DNA from: Heliocidaris tuberculata
Lineage: Eukaryota; Echinodermata; Echinoidea; Camarodonta; Echinometridae
Direction of reading: 5' to 3'
DNA length: 64,000 bases
Assembly (NCBI GenBank): GCA_025618425.1
Contig: CM046851.1
Location: 30,795,754 to 30,859,753 of the forward strand
In this document: piece after piece, positions 26,853 to 35,809 of the stretch
Position numbering within the stretch: position 1 is the first letter of the stretch
Layout: each line of letters starts with the position of its first letter
Translations under genes and position numbers: made by a program
The notes under the pieces: generated by a model
Seen by the model: the letters and a program-made list of their open reading frames with translations, nothing else
Databases searched by the model: none
What the model was told of the DNA's origin: nothing

Positions 26853-29800
26853 CTCGAGTGAATCTATTTTGAGAAAAATATTTTACAAGTACATGGAGTT
26901 TTTTAAGACTTTATAAACTGTTGATATTGTTTTTTAGAAGCAAAGAGGATGCAACTTTTCTGAATGAAGCCAAGAGAAGATTATTAGAATTCAAGAAAGA
27001 ACCAGAGGAAAGGATAGTTGAGTTTCCTTCTTCATTGAACTCTCATCAGAGGTACATAGTACATGAGGTAAGAGAGTAAATAGATAGCATCAACTATTGT
27101 CACAGAGTTACATAGTACATGAGGTAAGAGAGTAAATAGATAGCATCAACTATTGTCACAGAGTTACATAGTACATGAGGTAAGAGAGTAAATAGATAGC
27201 ATCAACTATTGTCACAGAGTTACATTGTACATGAGGTAAGATAGTAAATAGATAGCATCAACTATTGTCACAGAGTTACATTGTACATGAGGTAAGATAG
27301 TAAATAGATAGCATCAACTATTGTCACAGAGTTACATTGTACATGAGGTAAGATAGTAAATAGATAGCATCAACTATTGTTACAGAGTTACATTGTACAT
27401 GAGGTAAGATAGTAATAATACATAGCACCAACTCTCTTGAGAGATATATTGTACATGAGTTAAGACAGTATTATTAGATTACATCAACTCTCATCAGAGA
27501 TACATTGTACATGAGGTAAGACATTAATAATAGAGTATATAGCGCCAACTCTCATCAGAGATACATTTTCCATGAGGTAAGATAGTAAGATATATAGCAT
27601 CAACTCTCATCAGAGATACATTGTACATGAGGTAAGATAGTATTAAGAAATAATGTCAACTCTCATCAGAGGTACATTTTATATAAGGTAAGATAGTATT
27701 AAGAAATAATGTCAACTCTCATCAGAGGTACATTGTATATAAGGTAAGATAGTAAATATAGATGGCATCAATTCTCATCAGAGATACATGTACATTATAC
27801 ATGAGGTAAGACAATATTAATAAATAACATCAGCTCTCATCAGAGATACATTGTACATGAGGTAAGATAGTAATGATATATAACATCAGCTCTCATTTTC
27901 ATCGCTATCTTTGTACAAATAGTGTTTTGTGGTATATTCTTCATGATTTATCAACCTATTTTAGGCAAGCTTTTTTTTTTTCCTCCATAATGATGCAATA
28001 TGATTGCTTTAAACTGCCTATGTCACTGAAATGATGAATGCTTTACAAGGAGGTCCTGCATCTATGAGAGCCATACCCTATGCAAATTAATGGCTTAAAA
28101 CAGTAATTGTCCCCGCCGAACGAAGCTCGCGAGGGGACTATGAAACGGGCTCCGTTCGTGTGTGCGTGTGTGTGTCCGTCCGTCCGTCCGTCCGTCCGTC
28201 CGTCCGTCCGTCCGTCTGTCCGTGTGTGCTCAAATGTTAGAAAATGCTACTTCTCCGTCATTTCTTGGCCGATTTTGATTCTGATTGTTTTATCTGATAG
28301 GGCTTGGTGAGGGCTTCCAAACTTCTACACAAAATCGTGAAATTCATTAATTATGCAAATTCATGCAAATTTATTCAAAAGTGACGAAAAATGCTACTTC
28401 TCCTCTATTTCACATCGGATTTTGATTCCGATTGTTTTATCTGATAGGGCTGGGTGGGGGCTTTCAAACTTCTACACAGAATTTTGAAATTCATTAATTA
28501 TGCAAATTTATGCAAATTTATTCAAAATTGACGAAAAATGCTACTTCTCCTCTATTTCACATCGGATTTTGATTCCGATTGTTTTATCTGATAGGGCTGG
28601 GTGGGGGCTTCCAAACTTCTACACAGAATTTTGAAATTCATTAATTATGCAAATTTATGCAAATTTATTCAAAATAGACGAAAAATGCTACTTCTCCTCT
28701 ATTTCACATCGGATTTTGATTCCGATTGTTTTATCTGATAGGGCTGGGTGGGGGCTTCCAAACTTCTACACAGAATTTTGAAATTCATTATTCATGCAAA
28801 TTTATGCAAATTTATTCAAAATGGCTGAAGGTCCATAATGTTTTCATGTTTTATATTTCAGTTGTATACATGCATTGTTGGTATTCTCTTCTTTTGCATG
28901 CAGTAACATTATTATTTTATTCACTAAAGTTTTTCACTGAAGTTTTAAGGTTCAGGCTAGTTAATTTCCACAGATCTGCACTTCTGGCGGGGACATTTAT
29001 TACGCATTGCGTAATTTACTCATTCACTTGTTGTAAGAATGTAATGACTTTTTAAACCATGTTTTAAAAGACTTTAATGCTCCCAAATGCACAAGTAACC
29101 TACCCTTTTAACAATTTATTCAAGTCCTGTTACAGTGAACCTTGTGGCAGCTTCGTGATGCACAATTGTATTTCTCAAAATTACAAGAAAGAGAGAGAGA
29201 GAGATGTAAATATATGACATTTTCTATCATGGAAATTTTTTTTTTTCTGTTTTTTTTTCAGCTTGCAGAAGGATTTGGGCTGTACCACTTGAGTGAAGGT
29301 ATGGGTAAAGAGAGACGTATTGTTGTTAGAAAGGAAAGGACCAAGCTACCAGTTGAAAGGACATCACAAGACACAAGTGCCTCAATTACCAGCAATAATG
29401 AGGCCACTGATTCCAACCTTTCTGTTGATAATTTGGTGGAGGACTTTGAAACAGAGAATAAAATGGCCCTCTTGTCTGATGAGGAGGAATCAGAATCACC
29501 TGAAGTGAGCAGTGTTATGGTATGTAATGTAGAGAAGTCTGAAGTTGAACAGACCAAAGAGAAACAGAGAGAGGTTAAAAACACAGATTCAGAGACGGAC
29601 CAGATGAATCTGTTAAAGTGCAAATATTGTGGGAAGCGATTACCTCCTGGAAACCATCTTCTCCATGAAATCCACTGTGAAAAGGTGCAAGCTGAGAAAA
29701 AATGTCAGAATCCTGTTGGGGCAAGTAAAAAGCATCGTAATAAGGCTCAGAAACAGAAGCAGAAACAAAATCTTGAGGATGCTTCAGGGGAAGATTTTGA

Positions 29801-30125
29801 TACACTTGTTGCTATGGCGATGAAACGTGATAATGAGTGTAACTATATGCGATGTAAAGAGAAGATTACAATTACTGGTGTGATGTGTGAGTTCTGTATG
29901 AGACGATACTGCTTTAAACATCATGTACCTGAGATTCATGGGTGTGAAGAAATTGCACGTCATCATGTGAGGCATCACATGTTAAAGTCAAAGGTCGTTA
30001 CCAATGGCAGTGGGGTCCGGGAAAAGAAGGTAGACCCTGCACATAGAGCCAGTCTTCAAAAGAAGTTAGGAACAAAACTTGGTCAGCTTGGTGAACAGAG
30101 ACAACGTAAACAAAAACAAAAATAG
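8989..30125 (+). CDS. IGHMBP2: DNA-binding protein SMUBP-2 (IGHMBP2), complete, 15 coding exons
   Basis: UPF1-like SF1B 5'-to-3' RNA/DNA helicase, ribosome-associated in the known family. Coding exons: 8989-9068, 9618-9790, 10967-11165, 12675-12790, 13619-13788, 14447-14650, 15276-15500, 15882-15979, 17369-17551, 18156-18274, 23541-23759, 24105-24281, 24762-24936, 26938-27067, 29262-30125. The sum is 3132 nt, 1043 codons plus stop; every junction is GT-AG and keeps frame. Visible domains: N-terminal 1B-type region; Walker [11 protein letters not shown] near residue 223; Walker B VVIDECAQ near 382; QYRM motif in exon 9; [16 protein letters not shown] and [13 protein letters not shown] motifs (exons 11-12); an R3H domain across exons 14-15; a C-terminal AN1-type zinc finger near 949-990. 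A short upstream acceptor (CTGCAG|GTAGCC, 8969/8970) implies a noncoding first exon. Introns after exons 8 and 14 contain exon-derived arrays. Confidence 0.95.
9618..9790 (+). CDS. IGHMBP2: IGHMBP2 coding exon 2
   Basis: Encodes the N-terminal accessory region with [11 protein letters not shown] and [12 protein letters not shown], which are strongly conserved in the family. Donor CCAG|GTAAGT. Confidence 0.93.
10134..10172. repeat. (TA)n microsatellite
   Basis: Mostly alternating TA with two ATACAT interruptions, within IGHMBP2 intron 2. The rest of that intron (9791-10966) shows only AT-rich sequence and no second feature. Confidence 0.8.
10967..11165 (+). CDS. IGHMBP2: IGHMBP2 coding exon 3
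   Basis: Encodes [12 protein letters not shown] through [15 protein letters not shown]. The stretch up to the [11 protein letters not shown] motif is diagnostic of IGHMBP2. Confidence 0.93.
12675..12790 (+). CDS. IGHMBP2: IGHMBP2 coding exon 4
   Basis: Encodes [20 protein letters not shown] and following; donor CCTG|GTAAAT. Intron 3 before it (11166-12674) shows no second gene. Confidence 0.92.
12835..12911. repeat. (AATGAT)n microsatellite
   Basis: About a dozen perfect hexamers followed by degraded GATGAT, starting 45 bp into IGHMBP2 intron 4. Confidence 0.9.
13349..13394. repeat. Short interstitial telomere-like tract
   Basis: Three consecutive TTAGGG-type units flanked by TTAGGA and TTAGGT variants within 46 bp of IGHMBP2 intron 4. 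Direction is plus strand. Confidence 0.75.
13619..13788 (+). CDS. IGHMBP2: IGHMBP2 coding exon 5 (Walker A)
   Basis: Encodes the Q-motif region LNESQRDAV and [15 protein letters not shown]; the Walker A Lys is about residue 229. Confidence 0.95.
14447..14650 (+). CDS. IGHMBP2: IGHMBP2 coding exon 6
   Basis: Encodes [18 protein letters not shown] (helicase motif Ia) and VRLGHPARL (motif Ib region). Confidence 0.95.
15276..15500 (+). CDS. IGHMBP2: IGHMBP2 coding exon 7 (Walker B)
   Basis: A charged helical segment ([20 protein letters not shown]) leads to [10 protein letters not shown] and VVIDECAQ, the motif II of the UPF1-like group. Confidence 0.95.
15882..15979 (+). CDS. IGHMBP2: IGHMBP2 coding exon 8 (motif III)
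   Basis: Encodes [20 protein letters not shown] then [12 protein letters not shown]. Donor AAACA|GTAAGT; the last 66 nt of this exon are the core of the following array. Exon 8 is taken to be this first copy because it alone carries the SLEAACWIP segment in frame with exon 7. Confidence 0.93.
15980..17022 (+). repeat. Minisatellite seeded by IGHMBP2 exon 8 end and donor
   Basis: Twelve further copies of the exon 8 end plus AAACA|GTAAG, in units of mostly 77 or 85 bp, then a partial copy near 17000. Each unit contains about 66 bp of exon sequence (from AATGCACCAAGATG) and 11-19 bp of intron. The donor GTAAG is intact in all copies. Unit types alternate between GTAAGTATAATC, GTAAGTTATACAG and GTAAGATATACAG. 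Confidence 0.95.
17369..17551 (+). CDS. IGHMBP2: IGHMBP2 coding exon 9 (motif IV, QYRM)
   Basis: Encodes [17 protein letters not shown] and [16 protein letters not shown]. Acceptor AAAAG|GGCAGC. Confidence 0.94.
17870..17985. repeat. GA-rich simple sequence
   Basis: Degenerate (GAGA)n in IGHMBP2 intron 9. Confidence 0.8.
18156..18274 (+). CDS. IGHMBP2: IGHMBP2 coding exon 10
   Basis: Encodes [20 protein letters not shown]. The donor GAAG|GTATAT lies only 20 bp before a palindromic MITE. Confidence 0.92.
18295..18735. mobile_element. Palindromic MITE with duplicated palindromic core
   Basis: Ends ggcccaaattcacaaaggtgg and its near-perfect complement, continuing inward for about 130 bp on each side. 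Inside, a second palindrome (ccatggttYagaccatggtt around an AT core) occurs twice in tandem at about 18430-18585. No protein. Confidence 0.85.
18736..20310. other. Intron 10 sequence without recognised feature
   Basis: Part of the 5.3-kb IGHMBP2 intron 10. I see scattered CpG-rich patches near 19340-19400 but no exon, repeat structure or RNA gene I can support. Confidence 0.5.
20318..21702 (+). mobile_element. Helitron-like element 1 (hairpin head, CCGT tract, ~150-bp tandem core)
   Basis: Head hairpin ATGCCTCCG...CGGAGGCAT at 20318-20353, a short (CCGT)n tract at 20372-20386, then about eight tandem units of roughly 150 bp, each beginning near gataactcaagaaccat. The tail at 21663 is ggcggagtcatata, partly complementary to the head. 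The layout (head, microsatellite, minisatellite, tail) fits non-autonomous Helitron/Helentron relatives; the class is inferred. Each core unit carries AGGTCAAAGGTCAAGGTCA or a variant. Confidence 0.7.
22404..22537. mobile_element. 134-bp foldback MITE
   Basis: Arms tattgaatggccttgagtgg...gatacaagggtatattgca pair with tgcaatatacccttgtgtcc...gccattcaata. It abuts the next element. Confidence 0.75.
22538..23195 (+). mobile_element. Helitron-like element 3 (GTATCCCCCGGC head)
   Basis: Head TGTATCCCCCGGC with a local partner GAGGATAC; tail at 23158 GCCGGGGGATACA is an exact complement of the head. Between them are about three ~157-bp units around gtgtgcgctctR...ccacatttctYgacagatt (starts near 22613, 22769, 22927). 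No coding sequence. Confidence 0.7.
23541..23759 (+). CDS. IGHMBP2: IGHMBP2 coding exon 11 (motif V region)
   Basis: Encodes [15 protein letters not shown] and [20 protein letters not shown]. Confidence 0.95.
24105..24281 (+). CDS. IGHMBP2: IGHMBP2 coding exon 12 (motif VI)
   Basis: Encodes [28 protein letters not shown] and [10 protein letters not shown], the end of helicase domain 2. Confidence 0.95.
24762..24936 (+). CDS. IGHMBP2: IGHMBP2 coding exon 13 (linker)
   Basis: Ser/Lys-rich low-complexity linker ([11 protein letters not shown]...) between helicase and R3H. The frame is kept and both splice sites match. Less conserved, so somewhat lower confidence. Confidence 0.82.
25109..25735 (+). 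mobile_element. Poly-G-capped MITE family, copy 1
   Basis: Starts at a G13 tract followed by ctcgaccccaaaagtcgtag and ggtatgtgcc; includes aaaggatggtattcggaact. It ends with gcggcacatacccacggcac. Related copies: 48275-48745 (plus) and 60358-61042 (minus); a terminal piece is at 47127-47195. Confidence 0.75.
26262..26422. repeat. Long (TA)n microsatellite with ATACATGTAT interruptions
   Basis: About 160 bp in IGHMBP2 intron 13, starting just after a fragment of the GGGAAATCCAAC foldback family (25990-26240). A second TA run is at 26808-26845. Confidence 0.9.
26938..27067 (+). CDS. IGHMBP2: IGHMBP2 coding exon 14 (R3H start)
   Basis: Encodes [16 protein letters not shown] then [17 protein letters not shown], with the R-x3-H signature (R, YIV, H). 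Donor CATGAG|GTAAGA; the last ~31 nt seed the next array. Confidence 0.93.
27068..27880 (+). repeat. Minisatellite seeded by IGHMBP2 exon 14 end and donor
   Basis: About fourteen further copies of the exon end plus GAG|GTAAGA, 53-61 bp per unit. The first six copies are homogenised (caactattgtcacagagtta); later ones (27470-27870) are closer to the real exon (caactctcatcagagRtaca). Nearly all retain GGTAAGA. Confidence 0.93.
28106..29019 (+). mobile_element. Helitron-like element 2 (GTCCCCGCC head)
   Basis: Head GTCCCCGCC...GAGGGGAC (28110-28139), a (CCGT)n tract at 28175-28222, four ~148-bp tandem units around aaaatgctacttctcc (starts near 28242, 28388, 28536, 28684), then a divergent stretch. 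The tail GGCGGGGAC at 28987 is an exact complement of the head, followed by a short palindrome (ttacgcattgcgtaa). Class inferred. Confidence 0.7.
29262..30125 (+). CDS. IGHMBP2: IGHMBP2 terminal coding exon 15 (R3H end, zinc fingers)
   Basis: Begins [20 protein letters not shown], completing the R3H domain. A long charged linker follows. It contains a putative extra zinc-binding motif, [20 protein letters not shown] (around residue 875), then a basic tract. The AN1-type finger begins CNYMRCKEK and includes [20 protein letters not shown]. Ends in a Lys/Arg/Gln-rich tail and a TAG stop. Confidence 0.94.
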   Translation, partial: LAEGFGLYHLSEGMGKERRIVVRKERTKLPVERTSQDTSASITSNNEATDSNLSVDNLVEDFETENKMALLSDEEESESPEVSSVMVCNVEKSEVEQTKEKQREVKNTDSETDQMNLLKCKYCGKRLPPGNHLLHEIHCEKVQAEKKCQNPVGASKKHRNKAQKQKQKQNLEDASGEDFDTLVAMAMKRDNECNYMRCKEKITITGVMCEFCMRRYCFKHHVPEIHGCEEIARHHVRHHMLKSKVVTNGSGVREKKVDPAHRASLQKKLGTKLGQLGEQRQRKQKQK

Positions 30126-30780
30126 TCTTACACGTATTTGATAATTCACTTATCCTTCACATAACTTTTCAATGGTAAAATTTGTTTACTAATATAAATT
30201 ATCATGTTCTAAATTTCGTTAATAGAACTAACCTTATCAGATTATTGAAAACATACATTCTTTAACAACCAAATTTGAGTACATAATTATATAGAACTTA
30301 TCTGGATTGTAAACTGATTCATTTATGGTCCATTCATAAACCTAAGACTTCCCCCCCCAAAAAAAAAAAAAAGAAGTAAAAAAAAAAAAAAAGAATTGAA
30401 TAGCAAAGAAAAGGGAGAGAAAGAAAGACATAGTAAAAAGAAGATGGGACTTTTTCACATCCTCTCCTTATTTCAATGACTTTGTTTTCTGTCATTTCAT
30501 CCATAAAGTCCGCCGCCCCCCCTGACACTCGTGCCCCCTCAGTAGCTTCACCTATACTACTCCACTGTCTCAAGTCCCAAGTTAAGAACCACACTATTCT
30601 TCATAGAAATCACGTTTCTTATAAGGTTGTTGTCCAAGATATCAAGAAACAGGCTATTGGTGAAGAGTCTTTCTTGAAATTTAACATGTTTATAAAAACG
30701 TAGTACCTTGCTTATTATACAAAATAGACCCTCGACTAATATATTTTGTAATTCAAAAACTCCTTTTCACCAACAGCCTG
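30126..30780. other. IGHMBP2 3' flank / 3' UTR
   Basis: AT-rich sequence and an A-rich block at 30358-30390. I find no AATAAA in the first 600 bp, so the UTR may continue; a candidate AATAAA is at 31384. Confidence 0.4.
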
Positions 30781-30787
30781 TTTCTTT

Positions 30788-31072
30788 ATACGTGAAATTA
30801 TGGTGAACATTCATTTGCCCACGCTGCCCCAGTTTTATGGCATAACCTCCCCGACCTCTCTTAGAAACATTAATACTATAGATACGTTTCAGTCTGCCCT
30901 TAAAACACACTTCTTCCAATTATTAAACAGATAAAAGGAACTCAGTAACCTATTTTCTCTTTGCTTTTTTTCTTTTCCTTTTCTTTTCCTTCCTAAGTGC
31001 ATAGAGACATACATGTATGTAATGTGTTATGCACTATACAAGAATTTTTCAAAAATTATTATTATTAATTAT
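30788..31072 (+). mobile_element. 3' end of a non-LTR retrotransposon
   Basis: A frame reading NINTIDTFQSALKTHFFQLL then a stop is the usual C-terminus of CR1/L2-type ORF2 proteins. It is followed by gttatgcactatacaagaa and a TTATTATTATTAA tail. Truncated at the 5' side; upstream sequence from 30480 may also belong to it. Confidence 0.65.
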
Positions 31073-31751
31073 ATATCCTGAACAACAACCTTTGTAAATA
31101 TAAGAAGTGTAATTTCTATGAATTCCGTAGAATTTTTTTTAGCTTGTTGCAATCCAAGTAGTAATATGTGGATGCATGCCTTTGCAGCAATAGTTACTAG
31201 TGATAACCACGAAGATTGCCAGATGATTGTCTGACATAGCAACAAGTAATGTATGCAAACTGCATCCTTACTGTTGAAATTTAATTACATGTATCGGGCG
31301 AGTGCAATAGTTTGTCACTCTGCTCTTGGGGAGAAGTATTGGTAAATTTGAATGCATTTGAGGACAGCTCTATTGTACATGTATGAATAAATGAATGAAT
31401 GATATGAATGATTTATAGAACTAGATGACCTTAAAGGTTCCCTTTTATGAAATTCTAATTCTTGGTATTTTGTACATGATACTCATCTAAATTGAAAAAT
31501 GACATCCGTTTGCAATAAATACGTATCAAAATATTTTTAAAATAATATTTTCCCCAGGTATTCATGTCCAAAACATTCTGCTAAGCTCCGCCCCCTTTTA
31601 AACCCCGAATTCTCGTTCCGCGAGCATGATTGACGTGTGACGTCACAAACCGACATTGCCGATGCTCGTTTACAATATTGCATATATATCACATGTGCAA
31701 ACTAACTTGCTGTTGTATATACCACCTCGAAAACCACCTCTTAAGCGAAGT

Positions 31752-31851
31752 ATGCCACAACGTTGCGTTGTTGCAGGTTGCAGCAACACCACAAAGGAGG
31801 GTGTCAGTCTACATTAGTGCAATGAAAACAAATTTTTGCTATAAACAGTGA
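31752..31851 (+). pseudogene. THAP-domain N-terminal fragment
   Basis: A 32-codon frame starting MPQRCVVAGCSNTTKEGVS matches the start of THAP zinc fingers (M-P, then C-x4-C). Only the first two zinc ligands are seen; the rest of the domain is absent and a stop follows. A GC box and a TGACGTCA site lie 100-165 bp upstream, as for a promoter. It may be a first exon, a truncated gene copy or part of a P-element-like transposon. Confidence 0.5.
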
Positions 31852-32248
31852 ACAAACTGAAGGTCTATCATGAGAAAAATCTATGAAAAAATAAGCGTAT
31901 ATTCTAAATGAAAAAAGAAAAGGATAAAAAAAGTTTAATTTAATTTTTAATATTTTTAACATTGTGAACCTATTACAGTAGTGTTGAAAAGGAAAGAAGG
32001 AAATCTTTGTATCAGTTGTGTCAGTTATGATTATGATAATGGTTTTGAATTATTAATAATGTACTATGTATTTCCGGGACTGTGGTCTCAAAGCATGATC
32101 ATAATAAAGGACCTCTAGTTATTATACAATGTTATAATGGTGTCATTATGTACCACAAGGTTTAGAGCTGTAGATAAAGATGCTGTAATGGTGTCTGTGA
32201 AGCTGATTTCTGGCACTTACGGATTATATTTTCTTCATTTTCATACAA

Positions 32249-32270
32249 CCCCCCCCCCCCCCCCCCCCCC
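32249..32270. repeat. Poly-C tract (C22)
   Basis: An uninterrupted run. One of many long G/C homopolymers in the window. Sequence between 31852 and 33930 otherwise shows only a GA-rich block (32440-32530) and a short tandem duplication at 33361-33414. Confidence 0.9.
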
Positions 32271-33935
32271 ATTGACTGAGGTTAGATATTTTCATTTACA
32301 AGTTGAATTTGAAAGCATAAAATGTAGGAACATCTTTAATGCATTGTGAAAATCCAACCTGTAATCTTCACATCCATGCATGAATTTTCAAAGTCTGTTA
32401 TGTAATCAAGAAGGAAAAAAAAAAGGGGATCTCAAAAGAGATGGGGGAGAGAGAGAGAGAGAGAGAAAGAGGGATGTGAAGAAGAGAAAATGAAAAAAAA
32501 AAAAAAGATGTATAAGGAAAGAGTGAGAGCTAGAGAGAGATACTTCAAATAAATTGATAACAAGAGAAAGAAATAATATAAAGGAGAATGAAATCCAACA
32601 AACATTATCTGATAAATGTGCATAATTGTCAGCTTGGACAAGAACTCTTGAAAAAAAAAATATCTCCAAAGTTTACAGTTTCATTGCTAGACATCCTTCC
32701 ATGGGGGGTGTCATTTTCATTGAAATAGTGATGTCAGAGTGGTACAACTTTTGAGATACATGTAGTACCCACTGACGTGTATTTTAGCCACGATGTATGA
32801 CACTCACCTGGCCTGGGGAATGATAGCAATGGTTCCCTCATAGTAGATGATTTCATTTTGGTAATACACATGTACATTCAAGGGATCTCTCATAAGCTAT
32901 AGTGACATGATATTTGGTTCAGCTGTATCAAACAGTTGAGCAGTTTAATTAAGCAACGTTTGGCATGCATAAGTTTTTGCTTGGTGAGACAAAGCTCCAC
33001 CAATTATTCAAAAGAGTGATAAAGACATTTAAAGAACTGCTCACAGAAATAACCCGTTGGAGATGGAGGGGTTAACAAGTGCTTGCTGTTTTGCATCGAT
33101 GGCTCTGGTTGTAAAACAGCCAGTCATTATGCAATATCATTTATATTCATTCAATGCTTGTCAATGGATATACGTATGTACAACTCTGCCATCACTATCT
33201 TAATATATTTTATAAAGCAATACTATATAAATGTAAATTAGTTTCTCGAGTGGAGGGTTTCTATTGTTACACAGGAAATAGTTTAGATAGCTAACGTACT
33301 TAACAAAGCTATAAATATTGGGTGGTAAGGTTTCAACAGGGAGAACTGAATTTAACCACATAGGATCAGCTACACAAAGTTATGCATAGGGTCAGCTACA
33401 CAAAGTTATGCATAGACAGGATTTGGAGAATCTACATTTGGATGTCAGCTAGGGTATAGAGTTAGCTGTACAATTAGTTATACATGTACGTAGCATGGCT
33501 GACTGACTGACTGAGCAAACTAAAGGCCAGGTTGAAAGGGGTTTTAAGACTGATACAAGCTGGGGAAGGGGACTAGAGATGGACAGACGTCATACTCATA
33601 AGGACCGAGCCAGACAAACGGGGCAGACAGGGACGCTACCTGCGAGGACTGGGGGTTCCTTAATATTTATTAATACAGGTATTATACATGTATATTACAT
33701 GTTGATACAAACAATTATATGAATAAAGATATACTTAGGTAAAGTTAACAATTAGAATTTAATCGGTTGAACAATTATTTGAAGAAAGATATACTTAAGT
33801 AAAGTTAATAAAAGTTTAATAGCTTAATTTCAACCTTTTCGATTGTGTCTCCTTTCTCATACTGCATTCATCTTAATATATGAACAAATACACACGGATC
33901 ATGCAAAAACACATAATTTGATTGACATTTCAAAA

Positions 33936-34113
33936 TACAGTGAAAACAGTATAACGAGGTCATTGGGACCATCAAAATTACCTTGTTATAGCAGGAATCT
34001 CGTTATATCAGGTTAAAAAAACAAAAGAATATAAAGAGCTGGGACCAGAATATTACCTTGTTATATCAGGAATATTGTTATATCAGACCTCTTTATACTG
34101 AGTTTCCACTGTA
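33936..34113. mobile_element. 178-bp MITE with CAGTGAAAAC ends (TA target)
   Basis: Ends TACAGTGAAAACAGTATAACG and its imperfect complement, with TA on both sides. The interior repeats 'ttgttatatcagg'. A related fragment is at 38385-38480. The TA target suggests the Tc1/mariner superfamily (inference). Confidence 0.7.
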
Positions 34114-34321
34114 TCAAGGACTGCACAAATTCTACCCTGATATTCACTTTTCTCCTGTTCTCACATTTTTCCTCTACACAACCTCATTAAAAAAATTCAC
34201 AATCATATTTTTTGTCATTGTAACCTACAATGTACTCCAAGTTCATGTAATAGAAATTCAATAGTACTGTGAAGAAATTAAAGAAAACAGATAAAATAGA
34301 TATTTAAAAAAGTTGTCATAT

Positions 34322-35783
34322 CTTTATTGAACACAGCTGTACACTTCATAATAGTCACATGATCAAACAAATAAGGTATATACATCAGAAATAGTGAAGA
34401 GCAAGTGAATCAAAAGATCAACTTGCCAAACATCATTCCACTGAACTGATCACATATAAACAAAACTTGCTACATGGCTAATGCATGAACATGCATTAGT
34501 TCCAGATCAAATCATCTGGGCATTCTTGTGGACTGCAGCAACTCCAAGGGCTGCTCAGACCTCATCAATAACTAGAACAATAAATTGTTCCCAAATCGCT
34601 CTACTGACCACTTTTATTATTATCAGTACATTATGTGCAAATACAAAATGTGGTTTAATGTTACCACTATCAGTTAGGTCTGACTAGCCCTTAATGATAC
34701 ATGCATCATCCCCCCCCCCCCCCCCCCCGAGAATTATTCAAACCCAATTACAAGAACAATAACGGTTCATGGTAGCTTCTCATAATGTATTTACATACAT
34801 GTATTACTCATCATACATTTCCTCTCTAGCATGGCATGAAGAATGTGTATCTTTCCTAGGGCCAGAAAAAGCTGATACTTGCATGACTTGTATCCCAAGT
34901 GTAAAACAATTTCACTAAAGGTTTAATATTGTTCTATACTTTATAGGACATTAAAAAAAGTCTTCTCATAAAACAGTATCTTGGTTACCCATTTTATGTG
35001 CATACTAAAATTAAGACTTTTCTGTGATGTACATGTATAAAGTGGTACTGAACTGGAGAGAATATTATGCCTATTTTTTTTTCTTGTACAGGTATTTAAC
35101 TTTTTTGGTACTCAAATATATTGTTTAAAAATGTTTCATAAGTAGCTAAAATAAGCTTGTAGAAGACCTTTTGACAAGAGTGCCTAAGATATATAGGAGC
35201 TGGGCTGAAGACCTATGGAAAATATGTCTTACAAAATCAAACTATATCAAATGGGGCTCTTGGAGGATAGTAGGGGAGTTCTAACATAAGGTCTTACATT
35301 CTTGTCTGTGTTACCTAGTTCAAGTTTTTATTTAATTTCTGCATTCCATATTCAACAGCTCATCAACTCTATGGAACTCTGATGCTCTTATGCTACATTG
35401 CATAACTATGCAAAAGACAAACATTCCCAAGGATATGGGAGGGCATTAACATGGAACATATAATTTAACACAAACTACAATTATTAATACAACAAATAAA
35501 TAATAAAATGACAATGCTTCCAGCACTACCTTTGACAGCAGAGACATTAGTCCAGTCCAAAGTAATGCACATTTAGATGGCAAATATTTATTTTGATTTT
35601 AATAGTTAAATCACTTCAGTGTCCCTTTGTAGCTTAGCATTCCAAGAAACTACATAAATGATAGAGATTTAAAGTATGAATAACTCATGGGTAACCTGCA
35701 CAATACATTGGACTTGCCCAATGAGAAGAAAACATTGATGGATAGTAGGTCTATAAACAGGGGAACAGCTTGTGAGAAGTTGA
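34322..35783 (-). other. SNRPC: Probable SNRPC 3' UTR with polyadenylation signal
   Basis: The first strong AATAAA on the minus strand downstream of the proposed stop is at 34322-34327. About 1.46 kb of AT-rich sequence lies between, with a C19 tract at 34710. The assignment to SNRPC is inferred from orientation and spacing. Confidence 0.5.
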
Positions 35784-35809
35784 TCATAATGGTCCCATTG
35801 GCCTCATCA
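35784..35809 (-). CDS. SNRPC: SNRPC last coding exon (proposed)
   Basis: Acceptor TTTATAG|TGATGAGG; joined to exon 4 it reads LMRPMGPL then TGA. The Met/Arg/Pro content suits the U1-C C-terminus, but the exon is very short. Confidence 0.6.

Noticed and set aside
28107..29055. Frames over the CCGT tract and following sequence
   Set aside because: Lie in a Helitron-like non-coding element with tandem units.
29258..29623. 121-codon minus-strand frame
   Set aside because: Shadow of IGHMBP2 exon 15.
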